From contig NZ_VFAH01000025.1 of the NCBI RefSeq assembly GCF_008929045.1, positions 1 to 64,000 on the forward strand: a stretch of DNA of 64,000 nucleotides, read 5' to 3'. The number at the start of each line of letters is the position of its first letter. Positions within the stretch are counted from its first letter, which is position 1. Both the position numbers and the translations under genes were made by a program. Positions 28,147 through 37,234 of this stretch are shown here, one piece after another. Source of the DNA: Noviherbaspirillum aerium (lineage in GTDB: Bacteria; Pseudomonadota; Gammaproteobacteria; Burkholderiales; Burkholderiaceae_D). The notes beneath the pieces are model-generated. The model made no database searches. It had not been told where the DNA came from and was given only the letters and a program-made list of their open reading frames with translations.

Positions 28147-30240
28147 ATGAAATCATCATTGTTTGAACCCTCCTCGGTCGCCGTCATTGGCGCATCTGAC
28201 AATCCCAACAAGGTCGGCGGTCGCCCGATCCACTACATGACGAAGTTCGGTTTTGCGGGCGACGTTTTTCCGGTAAATCCGGCGCGCACGGAGATACAGG
28301 GGCGCCGCGCCTATCCTGCGCTGGCCAATATCGGCCGCGTGCCCGATACGGCAATCATCGCTGTCGCCGGAGATGATGCCGTGAGGGCAGTGCAGGAGTG
28401 CGCTGATGCTGGTGTCGCCAATGCAGTGGTCATGTCTTCCGGCTTCGCAGAAACCGGAGATCAGGGCCGCGTCGCCCAACATCAAATGGTGGAATATGCA
28501 AAAGCACGCGGTATGCGCATCATTGGCCCGAATGCCCAGGGTATTGCCAATTTCTCCAACGGCGCGGTACTCAATTTCAGCACGATGTTTATGGAAGTAG
28601 AACCGCAAGATGGCCCGATCGCGATCGTCAGCCAGAGCGGCGCCGCCAGCGTCATGCCGTATGCCTTGCTGCGCGAAATGGGACTGGGGGTGCGTTACCT
28701 GTGCGCCACCGGCAACGATGCCGACATGGATGTGCCTGAGCTGACCAGAGCTGTCGCTGCCGACCCCGGGATCAAGCTGATTCTGGTCTACATCGAATCC
28801 CTGCTACGCCCTGATTTTCTTGCCGAAGCGGCGGACATAGCGCGTTCACACGGCGCCAGCATCGTGCTGCTAAAAGGCGGGTCTAGCCTCAAGGGTGCCG
28901 CCGCTGCAGCATCCCATACTGGCGCGATGATCGGTCATGACGGCGCGCTTGATGCCTTTCTCGTCCGTCATGGCATATGGCGCGCCCACAGCCTACAAGA
29001 AATAGTCACGGCCGCGCCGCTCTACCTGCGCGACGCCAAATGCGGAGAGCGCCGCACCGTCGTGCTCAGTCACAGTGGAGCAGTCGGCGTGATGTCCGCC
29101 GATGCGGCAGAGCAGGTAGGTTTGCCATTGGCGGACTTATCTGCACACACACGTGAGCGCCTGCGTGAAACCTTGCCCGGATTTGCGACGCCCAGCAACC
29201 CACTCGATCTAACCGCAGCATTGATGGGTAACGACGGCATGTTTCCGAGCGTTCTCGACATCCTCGCGAAGGAAGAACAGGCCGACATGCTGCTGGTCGG
29301 CATCCCCGTAGCCGGCCCAGGATACGATGTACCCGCGCTAGCCCGGGCAACTGCAGAATTCGCAAAGCAATACGACAAACCGGTTGCGCTCAGCGCACCC
29401 CAGCCATCTGTTCGGCAAGCATTCCAGGCTCACGGCATACCGGTATTCCGTACCGAGCGTGAAGCGATCGGGGCGCTTCATCAATACGCCTCTCATCAGG
29501 CAATGATGAAGAAAGTGAATGACGTTCGTGTGCAAGCTCGGGTTTCCGACATCCACTTTCCCGGCGCTGCCGGGACGTTGGCAGAAGCCGAAAGCTTGTC
29601 TCTGCTGCGGCAGGCCGGCATACCGGTCATCAGCCACGTGATCTGCGGCAGCGAAGATGAGGCGAAAGCGGCTTTCTTGAATTTCGACCGCCCTGTCGTG
29701 GTCAAGGGATGTGCGGCGGCGGTGCCGCACAAGAGTGAGCACGGCCTGGTGCATCTGAATCTAAAGACGTCACATGATGTGCACCGCGCTGCCCGGGCAT
29801 GCCTGGATTCATTCAAAGCAATGGGATGCGAAGACGGCAAGGTGCTGGTGGCGCCGATGGTGCGCGGGGTGCATGAACTCATGCTGGGTGTGACAATCGA
29901 CCCGGTTTTCGGCCCTGTCGTCATGATGGGCGAGGGCGGCACGTTGGTGGAAGTGCGTCGTGATGTGATTTCCCTGCTTGCGCCATTTTCCTCCGCGGAT
30001 GTGCTTGAAGCATTGCATCGCCTTCGGATTTCCCCATTATTTCATGGCTATCGCGACAGGCCAGCGCTCGATCTCGCGGCGTTTGCCGACGCAGCGGTGA
30101 AGCTAGGGGATTTTGCTTGCCGCTACCGTGACCGGCTCTGCTCCATCGACATTAATCCAGTGATGGTGCTGGCACGAGGCGAAGGCGTGTTGGCCGTGGA
30201 TGCCGTTGTGGAAATCACGAGGGGTAACAACGATGAATGA
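28147..30240 (+). CDS. NDP-forming acyl-CoA synthetase
   Basis: A 697-residue fused alpha-beta synthetase. An N-terminal CoA-binding Rossmann domain (about 1-130: VAVIGASDNPNKVGGR) is followed by the ligase domains (about 150-460). His257 in SHTGAMIGHD is the position expected to carry the phosphohistidine. The C-terminal ATP-grasp domain spans about 475-690 (PVVVKGCAAAVPHKSEHG). The enzyme makes acyl-CoA from acid, ATP and CoA. Feruloyl-CoA synthetase FerA of Sphingobium belongs to this superfamily, which makes a hydroxycinnamate role worth considering. The ATG at 28147 was chosen. A GTG at 28141 is possible and neither has a good ribosome site. The end overlaps the next gene by eight bases. 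Confidence 0.88.
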   Translation: MKSSLFEPSSVAVIGASDNPNKVGGRPIHYMTKFGFAGDVFPVNPARTEIQGRRAYPALANIGRVPDTAIIAVAGDDAVRAVQECADAGVANAVVMSSGFAETGDQGRVAQHQMVEYAKARGMRIIGPNAQGIANFSNGAVLNFSTMFMEVEPQDGPIAIVSQSGAASVMPYALLREMGLGVRYLCATGNDADMDVPELTRAVAADPGIKLILVYIESLLRPDFLAEAADIARSHGASIVLLKGGSSLKGAAAAASHTGAMIGHDGALDAFLVRHGIWRAHSLQEIVTAAPLYLRDAKCGERRTVVLSHSGAVGVMSADAAEQVGLPLADLSAHTRERLRETLPGFATPSNPLDLTAALMGNDGMFPSVLDILAKEEQADMLLVGIPVAGPGYDVPALARATAEFAKQYDKPVALSAPQPSVRQAFQAHGIPVFRTEREAIGALHQYASHQAMMKKVNDVRVQARVSDIHFPGAAGTLAEAESLSLLRQAGIPVISHVICGSEDEAKAAFLNFDRPVVVKGCAAAVPHKSEHGLVHLNLKTSHDVHRAARACLDSFKAMGCEDGKVLVAPMVRGVHELMLGVTIDPVFGPVVMMGEGGTLVEVRRDVISLLAPFSSADVLEALHRLRISPLFHGYRDRPALDLAAFADAAVKLGDFACRYRDRLCSIDINPVMVLARGEGVLAVDAVVEITRGNNDE

Positions 30241-30994
30241 AATTCAAACTGAGCATCGCGACGACGTCGCCATTGTTACCTTGCATCGTCCAGAGCGCAT
30301 GAATGCAGTCAATCAAGCGTTGCGGGAGCAATTGTCTTCCGAACTGAACATGCTTAATCGCAGCGATGCCGTGCGTGCCATCGTGCTAACCGGGGCGGGC
30401 GACAAGGCGTTCTGCGCGGGACAAGATCTGGATGAAGCCAGTGCGATCGAATGGCAGACCCTGGTTCCCTGGCTCAATGCGCAGCGTGCGATGTATCAGG
30501 CAGTACGTGATCTCGACAAGCCTTGTGTCGCCGCCATCAACGGCGTTGCCGCCGGCGCCGGGTTCCAGATTGCCTTGTGCGCGGATTGGCGAATCATCGC
30601 CCCGGACACAAGAATCGGGCAGCCGGAGGTGAAGGCAGGACTGGCCAGCATCGTCGGTTCCTACCTGATGACCCTGCATACCGGGATGACACACAATGTC
30701 CAGCTCTCCCTGTCCGGTGAGCTCATCACAGGACGGCGCGCCCATGAGGTTGGACTGGTCACTGAACTTGCCGAACCCTCTGATGTGTTCCAGGCAGCAT
30801 GTCAACGGGCCAGCAAACTAGCGCGGCTCCCCGCCACGGCGGTCCGCCTGTCCAAGCAGCGTTTTCGCGCCATGACGCAGGCAAAGTTTGACGAAGCCTG
30901 CGTGGCAGGCATCCGCGCGCAACTGGAATGCTATGCGCAGGGCGAACCTCAACAGGCCATGCGCCGCTTTCTCGAAGCGCGCAATAAGGCATGA
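30233..30994 (+). CDS. Enoyl-CoA hydratase/isomerase (crotonase) 1
   Basis: A 253-residue crotonase. The oxyanion-hole segments are AFCAGQDLDE (about 59-68) and NGVAAGAGF (about 103-111). Glu132 in IGQPEVKAGL corresponds to the first catalytic Glu of rat enoyl-CoA hydratase. The second (Glu164) position is Gln (NVQLSLSG). Feruloyl-CoA hydratase/lyases also keep only the first Glu, so a hydratase-lyase or other single-acid reaction is possible. GAGGGG before the ATG at 30233 is a good ribosome site, and the eight-base overlap with the synthetase stop suggests coupling. Confidence 0.87.
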   Translation: MNEIQTEHRDDVAIVTLHRPERMNAVNQALREQLSSELNMLNRSDAVRAIVLTGAGDKAFCAGQDLDEASAIEWQTLVPWLNAQRAMYQAVRDLDKPCVAAINGVAAGAGFQIALCADWRIIAPDTRIGQPEVKAGLASIVGSYLMTLHTGMTHNVQLSLSGELITGRRAHEVGLVTELAEPSDVFQAACQRASKLARLPATAVRLSKQRFRAMTQAKFDEACVAGIRAQLECYAQGEPQQAMRRFLEARNKA

Positions 30995-31036
30995 ACCGTT
31001 CATCTCCTTTTATCTTTGAGAGAAATAACACGAACG

Positions 31037-32452
31037 ATGCAACAATACAAACAGGCATACATCCGGGGCAAGTGGCGAGACGTCGAGCCGGTATCGGGCA
31101 TTTCCCTTCTCGATTCGTACAGCGGCGAGCCGCTGGCCGAAGTCGCCCTCGCCGGAACTAAGGAGGCATGCGATGCGGTGCTCGCGGCAAGACAGGCGTT
31201 CCTAGCTTGGTCAAGTATGCCGGTCGCCGTCCGCGCGCAACTGATCAGGAAGGTGGGCGACGCGCTCGCCAATGACATAGATGGATTGGCAGAAGCCATC
31301 ACGCACGAAGTTGGCATGCCGCTGAAATTGTCGAAGCGCATTCAGGTGCAGGCACCTGTAGCTGCATGGTCCGCATATGCGGACATGGCTGAGAAGTTTG
31401 CTTTTGAAAAGCGGATTAGGAATTCCATCGTGACCCAGGAATCGGTAGGCGTGGTCGCCTGCATCACGCCGTGGAATTATCCGCTGCATCAGATCACCGC
31501 CAAGGTCGCACCCGCGCTTGCCGCCGGCTGTACCGTGGTATTGAAACCGTCGGAACTGGCGCCGGCGGCTGCCTATGCAGTGGCGCGGGCTATCGAAAAA
31601 GCGGGCATACCGCCGGGCGTCTTCAATTTTGTGATGGGCGAGGGAAGGATCACCGGCGAGATGGTCGTCAATCATCCGGAAGTCGATATGGTGTCGTTCA
31701 CCGGTTCGACCGCCGCCGGCCAACGGGTCGCAAGACTGGCAGGAAACGGCATCAAGCGGCTGGCGCTGGAACTCGGCGGCAAATCGGCTTCGATCGTTCT
31801 GGCGGACGCCGACTTAAAATTGGCAATGCGTCATGCATTAGGGGCATGCTTCCTAAACAGCGGCCAGACTTGCACTGCAATCTCGCGTCTGCTGGTACCC
31901 GCTGCACTTTATACGGAATGTATCGCACTGCTCAAGCAAGGTGTCGGTGCATTCGCAATGGGAGATCCTGCTGATCCGGCCACCCGTATTGGGCCGCTGG
32001 TATCCATGGAACAGCGGGAGCGCGTAAAGGCCCATATCGCTGCGGCAGTGGAGGAAGGCGCCGAAATCATTGCCGGAACTGAAGCCGTGCCGCCGCTAGG
32101 TTGGTTTGTCGCTCCCACCATTCTTGGGAAGGTGGCTCCGGACAGCCAAATCGCACAGGAAGAAGTCTTCGGGCCGGTCCTATGCGTGATTGCCTACGAG
32201 ACCGAGGAAGACGCCGTCCGTATCGCCAACGGCACGCGATACGGACTCGCCGCAGCGGTATGGTCTGCCGACCAAAACCATGCGCTTGCCGTCGCACGAC
32301 GGCTGAGAGCCGGCCAAATAGACGTCAATGGCGCACCGTTCAACCCTGACGCGCCGTTCGGCGGATTTGGCATGTCGGGCATTGGACGCGAGAACGGCAT
32401 TTTCGGCTTCGAGGAATTCCTGGAGCCGCGTGCCATTCAACTGCCGGCGTGA
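31037..32452 (+). CDS. NAD(P)-dependent aldehyde dehydrogenase
   Basis: A 471-residue aldehyde dehydrogenase. Visible features are the N-terminal NAD-binding fold (NYPLHQITAKVAPALAAGC), the nucleotide loop FTGSTAAGQRVA, the general-base Glu245 (LALELGGKSAS), the catalytic Cys279 (NSGQTCTAIS) and the EEVFGPVLCV segment. It oxidises an aldehyde to the acid, or to a CoA ester in acylating members. In an operon with a CoA ligase and a single-acid crotonase, a vanillin-like aldehyde from a retro-aldol step is one candidate. The start is the ATG at 31037, 42 bases after crotonase 1, with only a weak upstream site. Confidence 0.9.
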   Translation: MQQYKQAYIRGKWRDVEPVSGISLLDSYSGEPLAEVALAGTKEACDAVLAARQAFLAWSSMPVAVRAQLIRKVGDALANDIDGLAEAITHEVGMPLKLSKRIQVQAPVAAWSAYADMAEKFAFEKRIRNSIVTQESVGVVACITPWNYPLHQITAKVAPALAAGCTVVLKPSELAPAAAYAVARAIEKAGIPPGVFNFVMGEGRITGEMVVNHPEVDMVSFTGSTAAGQRVARLAGNGIKRLALELGGKSASIVLADADLKLAMRHALGACFLNSGQTCTAISRLLVPAALYTECIALLKQGVGAFAMGDPADPATRIGPLVSMEQRERVKAHIAAAVEEGAEIIAGTEAVPPLGWFVAPTILGKVAPDSQIAQEEVFGPVLCVIAYETEEDAVRIANGTRYGLAAAVWSADQNHALAVARRLRAGQIDVNGAPFNPDAPFGGFGMSGIGRENGIFGFEEFLEPRAIQLPA

Positions 32453-32485
32453 TCCGCCGTCGACATCAACCCAGTGGAGATGACA

Positions 32486-33298
32486 ATGAATTTCGAACAG
32501 CTGACTTATGCAGTGCGCGACCGTGTCGCGCTCATTACTCTCAACCGACCGGATCGCATGAATGCACTGACCAAGGTCATGGAACGCGAGATCCGCGATG
32601 CAATGGAGCAGGCCGGGCAGGACCCTCAGGTTCGGGCCATCATTCTGACAGGGGCGGGACGTGCCTTCTGTGCAGGAATGGACCTGGAAGAGCTGGAAGT
32701 GCTGCCCCCCGACGATATCCGCGCGCAACACTGGATGCGGCCCTACGACATGAACAGGCGTGCGGACTACCAGACGCGCTACTCTTACTTTCCTGCGGTG
32801 CACAAGCCGATTATTGCGGCCATCAACGGCGCGGCAGCAGGCCTTGGACTCATCATGGCGCTCTACAGCGACATACGGTTCGCCAGCTCCAAGGCCGTCT
32901 TTAGTACCGCTTTCGCCAAGCGTGGGCTGATTGCCGAGCATGGCATTGCCTGGATACTGCCGCGGCTGGTCGGACCCGGCCATGCCGCCGACCTGCTCAT
33001 GTCATCACGCAAGGTATCCGCCGAAGAGGCGCTGCGCATGCAGCTGGTAAACCGCCTCGTCGAACCGGAAGTTCTGCTCGACGAAGCAGTCGCTTACGCC
33101 CGCGATCTGGCTGACAATGTATCGCCCAGATCCATACGCGTGATGAAGCGCCAGCTATGGGAGGCGCCTTATCAGACACTTGGCGAAGCTGTTGCCGAGG
33201 CCAATCAGGAAATGTTCCTGAGTATTCAGAGCGCTGATTTCACGGAAGGAGTGCAGCACTTTGTGGAAAAGCGTCCAGCAATGTTCACTGGGAAATAG
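32486..33298 (+). CDS. Enoyl-CoA hydratase/isomerase (crotonase) 2
   Basis: A 270-residue crotonase with oxyanion segments AFCAGMDLEELE (about 60-71) and NGAAAGLGL (about 114-122). The classical first Glu position is not acidic. Instead, Glu151 in GLIAEHGIAW sits where isomerase-like crotonases such as PaaG carry their acid. The two crotonases of the operon therefore probably do different chemistry. GGAG lies upstream of the ATG at 32486. It is last in the LysR-controlled operon, with no clear terminator afterwards. It resembles the common 'enoyl-CoA hydratase' of Burkholderiales aromatic or fatty acid clusters, but the substrate is unknown. Confidence 0.86.
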   Translation: MNFEQLTYAVRDRVALITLNRPDRMNALTKVMEREIRDAMEQAGQDPQVRAIILTGAGRAFCAGMDLEELEVLPPDDIRAQHWMRPYDMNRRADYQTRYSYFPAVHKPIIAAINGAAAGLGLIMALYSDIRFASSKAVFSTAFAKRGLIAEHGIAWILPRLVGPGHAADLLMSSRKVSAEEALRMQLVNRLVEPEVLLDEAVAYARDLADNVSPRSIRVMKRQLWEAPYQTLGEAVAEANQEMFLSIQSADFTEGVQHFVEKRPAMFTGK

Positions 33299-33571
33299 GG
33301 CGTTGGCGTCTGGATCCAGTGATTCAGCGTGTGACCGGCAAGCTGCGTTTATGGTCGGTGGCATCATATTGACGAACGGTGATGTCGGCATCCACTCGGC
33401 GATGGTCTTGCCTTTCAAGGAATCTTCAATGGTGTAATAGCGCACGCTAAATGCATCTTCATCCAGTTTGGACACCGCAAGTTTTCGAGATCGAGGGTTT
33501 GCACCTTGAATACCAGGGAGTCGGGCACCCCCAGCGGGTACGACGAAGGGAAAAAGTGTAGAGTGCGCGAC
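33299..33571. other. Intergenic, nothing recognised
   Basis: About 270 bases between the crotonase and a degraded membrane-protein fragment on the other strand. No gene, hairpin or repeat stands out. Confidence 0.4.
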
Positions 33572-33886
33572 TCAGGACGTACAACGCAACAGTATGACAA
33601 CCAATACTAGGCCTCCAAGGCCAAGATTGATCGAGACCCATGTGCGAATCTGCGCCAAGGCCACACCACTAGCGCCCAACCCGGCCGCTGCAACAGTCTG
33701 ACCAAGCTTCTTGTAAAGCGCAAAGCGGATGTACATAAAGATCGCCACCATCACGACGCCCAGCAACGTCATGACGGCCCAAGCCAGTGGCATTTCGAAG
33801 CTAGCCCCCGACTGCACCACCTGCTTAGCCACACGGCCCAGCATCCCCAGTCGGTCGTCTTTCGGCTCCTCACTGTCATCGTCCAA
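33572..33886 (-). pseudogene. CopD-like inner-membrane protein, probable C-terminal fragment
   Basis: A 104-codon frame with two hydrophobic helices (about 33-52 and 84-102) around a basic loop RFALYKKLGQTVAAAG, ending IRTWVSINLGLGGLVLVVILL. The pattern resembles the C-terminal part of CopD-type or COG5615 membrane proteins (about 150 residues), in which IRRLVGINLxLG is common. The first 30 codons look unlike that family and no ribosome site precedes 33886, so the N-terminal helices seem to be lost. Family call tentative. Confidence 0.35.
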
Positions 33887-34314
33887 GGCGTGGAGCGCAG
33901 CGTTTGATTACGGACAGTTCGTGCATGCCGCGTATTTTACAGAGTGGCTCGTTGCCTAATCGGCGCTATTCGGTGATGAATCTAGCGGTCCAGTTCAGAA
34001 AAGATTTGCGTCCTCACGGTGAGATGCTGGGGATTAACGGAGTGCATGACCCTGACGCTTTCACCATTATTCATGTGCAAAGCTTCGATCCTGATACGCC
34101 GATACTGGGTCACTCCTCGGACAATGCTAGGGAGCAACTGAATAGTGTCCGGCCCGGCGGCATACATACTGCTACATCACCCGGTCGTCCCGCTTCCACT
34201 TAATATTGCTCAGGCGGCTATTCTACCGTCAAGCCTAGCGGCGAAGACAGTTCGGCCTATTCTACAGAAGCTACAGGAGGGCTGGATCTTGACCTTGGGG
34301 TAGTCGCTGATAGA

Positions 34315-34599
34315 TCAATGCGCCTTACCGGGTTCAAGAGAGTGACTTCCAGAATCTGTTGGAACAACCTGGATGTTTTGGTTGAAGCCAAAGATAAGCG
34401 CGCCCTTAGCCATTTCGTAAGCTTGCTCTTCTGAAACCGACTGTTTCTTACTCGCAAAGGCCTCCGCGACTAGAAGTTTAGCTGCAAAGCCTAGTGCAAT
34501 CGTGACATCACCATGATTTAAGCCTGTAGCAAGACCTTCATCCCGAAGTTTCAAGGCTAGTTCCTTGATCTTTTCGACGTTAGCCTGTGTTTGATCCAT
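34315..34599 (-). CDS. Hypothetical protein, small and acidic-basic mixed
   Basis: A 94-residue soluble protein that I do not recognise. The ATG at 34599 has a good ribosome site (GGGAGC about five bases upstream). The sequence is helix-rich (QANVEKIKELALKLRDEG, EEQAYEMAKGALIFGFNQN) with Ala/Leu-rich segments and no Cys, signal peptide or membrane helix. It stands alone between decayed genes, with no partner on its strand for more than 300 bases either side. The clean start and amphipathic helices favour a real gene over chance. Confidence 0.55.
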   Translation of the reverse strand: MDQTQANVEKIKELALKLRDEGLATGLNHGDVTIALGFAAKLLVAEAFASKKQSVSEEQAYEMAKGALIFGFNQNIQVVPTDSGSHSLEPGKAH

Positions 34600-35518
34600 G
34601 GTCTGCTCCCAATTCAGATTGGAGCGTTTTTAGAGCAAAACCAATTGATGTAGTTCACTTGTTTTGGCACCTCCACGCAGTGGAGCATTACTATCTTGCT
34701 TCTGGCAAATCCGTTAATACCATCGTTCAACATACAGGTTTACGTATTTAATTTATTACTGCCATACAGGGCCAATTTCGGCGTGTAAAAGAGGCATGCA
34801 CCCATGCCAAATAGGTATCAACCGGGCACAGGCGGGCCAGAGCTGGAGCCTTGAACGTCGTTTCCTTAATCTGACGGTCTGTTTTAGTAATCGGGAAATA
34901 ACAGGCCGAGGTGACATTGAACGAGGGCGGCGAGGCGCTGGCGCAGCTTATTGACCGACAGCGTTTCGGTATGGTCGACCAGTAACGGGCAATGCTTTCT
35001 GCTGTGTCGGGCAGAAAGCCGCCCCATTTGACCTCGAAGTGTCGAATTGCCCCCTGATAGGCCTTGTGCCTGTTATCGCGGGTAGCGGCTTTACGTACTG
35101 ATCGAGCTCAGACATGCTGTAGCTGGAGGGCCGGGAATTACGGTTCAAAAAAGCTGACTATGCCCGTTGACGGTTTCAGTACAGGTTAATGAGCGCCTTA
35201 TCCTAGCTACGCGGTCCGTAGTAGCACCCCTGAGACCTATTGAGCGCCTTATCCAATGTGTCGCTATAGAATAGCGCAGGCCTTTCCACCATTCCCCCGT
35301 GTGATGGCCTATGGCGCTCCAAACGCTTACCCGTCCTTATAGAGAAGTGCTTCACTATTCTGTACACCGTTCGACGATGCTGCCGATGGAATGTCTTGAT
35401 TGGCATTGGCATCTGGATCAGTCCAATCAGCTACGCAAGAACACTTACCAGTCGGATTTGACGAACGGCGTACCCATCGTTATAGTGGCGGCCTTCGCAC
35501 GCGAAGTAACTGGCATAT
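34600..35518. other. Intergenic stretch upstream of tRNA-Gln
   Basis: About 920 bases without a recognisable gene. It contains a short direct repeat and should include the tRNA promoter at its right end. Short frames on both strands have no family pattern. Confidence 0.4.
35190..35254. repeat. Direct repeat pair TGAGCGCCTTATCC
   Basis: The same 14 bases occur at 35190-35203 and 35241-35254, start to start 51 bases apart. They may be the scar of a small duplication or the end of a lost element. Confidence 0.45.
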
Positions 35519-35595
35519 AGGGGAGTCGCCAAGCTGGTCAAGGCACCGGATTTTGATTCCGGCATTCGAAGGTTCGAATCCTTCCTCCTCTGCCA
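35519..35595 (+). tRNA. tRNA-Gln (anticodon UUG)
   Basis: A full cloverleaf can be drawn. The acceptor stem AGGGGAG pairs with CTCCTCT, the D arm is GCC/GGC, the anticodon arm is CCGGA-TTTTGAT-TCCGG with anticodon TTG, the variable loop is CATTC, and the T arm is GAAGG-TTCGAAT-CCTTC. Discriminator G73 and CCA are encoded. The body is like other beta-proteobacterial tRNA-Gln(UUG). The acceptor stem is odd: it has A1-U72 instead of the usual U1-A72, and a G3:U70 wobble, the main identity element for alanyl-tRNA synthetase. It could be a functional variant or a decaying extra copy. Confidence 0.85.
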
Positions 35596-35877
35596 ACCAT
35601 AATGTATGACTTCTAGTGCGGGCAGGAAGGCGCGAACTCACACATCCACAGGCAGCAGGGCTTAGACTTACTGCCTATCAGTTTCGCCACGTGTGCAACG
35701 ATATGTTTCCATATATGCCGAGCGCGTGGCACACAAGTGTAGAAAGCTAACACCATCTGCCAGCTTAACAACGGCAGCTTTGTGACTGCTTCCTGCCGTT
35801 GGTTGCAATCGAAGCAAGGGCAGGGTGCGGCCCAGAGTGTGTAATACATCTGGGCACTGGTGCTACGGGAGGGATCG

Positions 35878-36285
35878 ATGAAACGCTTTATAGAGGCCAA
35901 CACCGAACGCAAGCTACGCTTCTACCGGAATGCCTGGACGACTATATCGGCGAAGAGAACCCCGTCCGCGTAATCGATGCCTTTGTTGAAGGACTGGATC
36001 TGACGGCACTTGGATATGAAGGCGCTTTGCCGGCCAAGACAGGCAGACCATCGTATCATCCTGCAGTCCTTCTTAAGATCTATAACTATGGTTACCTGAA
36101 TCGGATTCAGTCAAGCCGTCGCCTGGAGGCCGAGGCGCAACGCAATGTTGAACTGATGTGGCTGACCGGTCGACTTACTCCGGACTTCGAGACCATTGCC
36201 AACTTCCGTAAGGACAATGGTAAGGGAATCAGCAATGTCTGCCGCTAGTTCGTCGTTCTGTGTCGTGAACTAGGACTTCTTACGG
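35878..36285 (+). pseudogene. IS1182-like transposase, N-terminal fragment
   Basis: The ATG at 35878 opens MKRFIE. A one-base loss near 35895 moves the continuation (HRTQATLLPECLDDYIGEENPVRV) to another frame, which runs through GRPSYHPAVLLKIYNYGYLNR and LMWLTGRLTPDFETIANFRKDN to NVCR. A TAG at 36246 is followed by the expected FVVLCRELGLL for about ten more codons before the sequence switches to a porin fragment on the opposite strand. The catalytic core is missing. Confidence 0.7.
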
Positions 36286-36541
36286 AAGCCATTGCCGCCC
36301 AGCGCGTAATGCGCATTCGCATCGTTGTCGGCAAATGCGAAGAACAGGTACACGTCGGTCCGCTCGGACAGGTTATGGTTGTAGCCGAGCGAGATCAGCG
36401 TCACGTCGCTGTCGGCGAACAGGTTATTGCGGGTATGCGCGACGGCGCCCATTAGCCGACCGGCGCCGACAGTGTAATGCTGCCCAGCGAAACGCTTTCC
36501 GCATCCAGCCGCGCATTGCGGTTGATGGCACCCATCACTCA
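36270..36541 (-). pseudogene. Gram-negative porin, C-terminal fragment
   Basis: The minus strand reads GAINRNARLDAESVSLGSI, then TLSAPVG. After a frameshift it continues AHTRNNLFADSDVTLISLGYNHNLSERTDVYLFFAFADNDA and ends GGNGFRKKS. This is the last 85 or so residues of a Burkholderiales trimeric porin, including the penultimate beta-strands. The expected terminal Phe strand is lacking. It is flanked by IS1182 and IS3 fragments and has no start. Confidence 0.65.
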
Positions 36542-36629
36542 CGGTTTTTCAACTTGAAGGCGGATAGAAGTAAGGCCATTGACCCTCTATGGTGTCTTAC
36601 CAAAGTGCGCGATCAGTTAAGTAACCTAC

Positions 36630-36812
36630 GTGACGCCGGAACAGCGCCACAGTGGTGTGTCGGAAGCGTTGCTGGCACATCGCCGTGTTGTCTATGCGGC
36701 GGCGCGTACGAAACATCCATTGCGCTGGAAGCGCCAACCCAGACCATGGCAGGCGCCGGGTGAGGTCTGGCTTAACGCGCCTGCATCGAAAGATCTAAAG
36801 TTCGCAGCTTGA
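36630..36812 (+). pseudogene. IS3-family transposase orfB, C-terminal tail fragment
   Basis: The frame VTPEQRHSGVSEALLAHR continues RVVYAAARTKHPLRWKR to APGEVWLN, which matches the C-terminal tail of one IS3-family group. It has no catalytic residues. It lies directly before a second, different IS3 fragment. Confidence 0.55.
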
Positions 36813-36849
36813 TTTATGCGACAACTACCTTGACGCGCACCGTCGGCAT

Positions 36850-37087
36850 GCGGGCATCGATGTCACGCAAGGGAAACTGTTATGACAGTGCGCCGATGGA
36901 GAGCTTCTGGGGCAGCCTGAAAAACGAGATGACGCATCACCAGCGCTATCCGACACGGGCACATGCCGAGGCAGCGATCCACGAGTACATCGAGATCTTC
37001 TATAACCGCCAGCGGCGCCATTCACGCCTGGGCAATGTAGCACCGGCAGTGTTTGCAGATGCCTTCAAGCACAAGCAAGCTGCCTGA
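36850..37087 (+). pseudogene. IS3-family transposase orfB, C-terminal end of DDE domain
   Basis: The frame SMSRKGNCYDSAPMESFWGSL continues KNEMTHHQRY and YIEIFYNRQRRHSRLG and ends near 37087. This contains the catalytic Glu (PMESFWG) of IS3-family transposases. The rest of orfB and orfA are missing. Confidence 0.7.
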
Positions 37088-37218
37088 AACACGAGGTCCA
37101 TTATTGACAGGGCACCTCAGTTCGTACTTTTGGAGTAGCTTTGACGGAAATCCTTCACGCTTCTAAACACGCTGCCAACCACGACTGAAGCGTGATTGGC
37201 AGGCACTGCACTATAAGT

Positions 37219-37233
37219 CCGCTAATTTAGCGG
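37219..37233 (-). terminator. Short palindrome after the GDSL lipoprotein gene
   Basis: CCGCTAATTTAGCGG is a perfect 15-base palindrome immediately after the stop codon on the minus strand. It can form a 6-bp stem with a 3-base loop. No U-tract follows, so termination activity is uncertain. Confidence 0.3.
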
Positions 37234-37234
37234 T

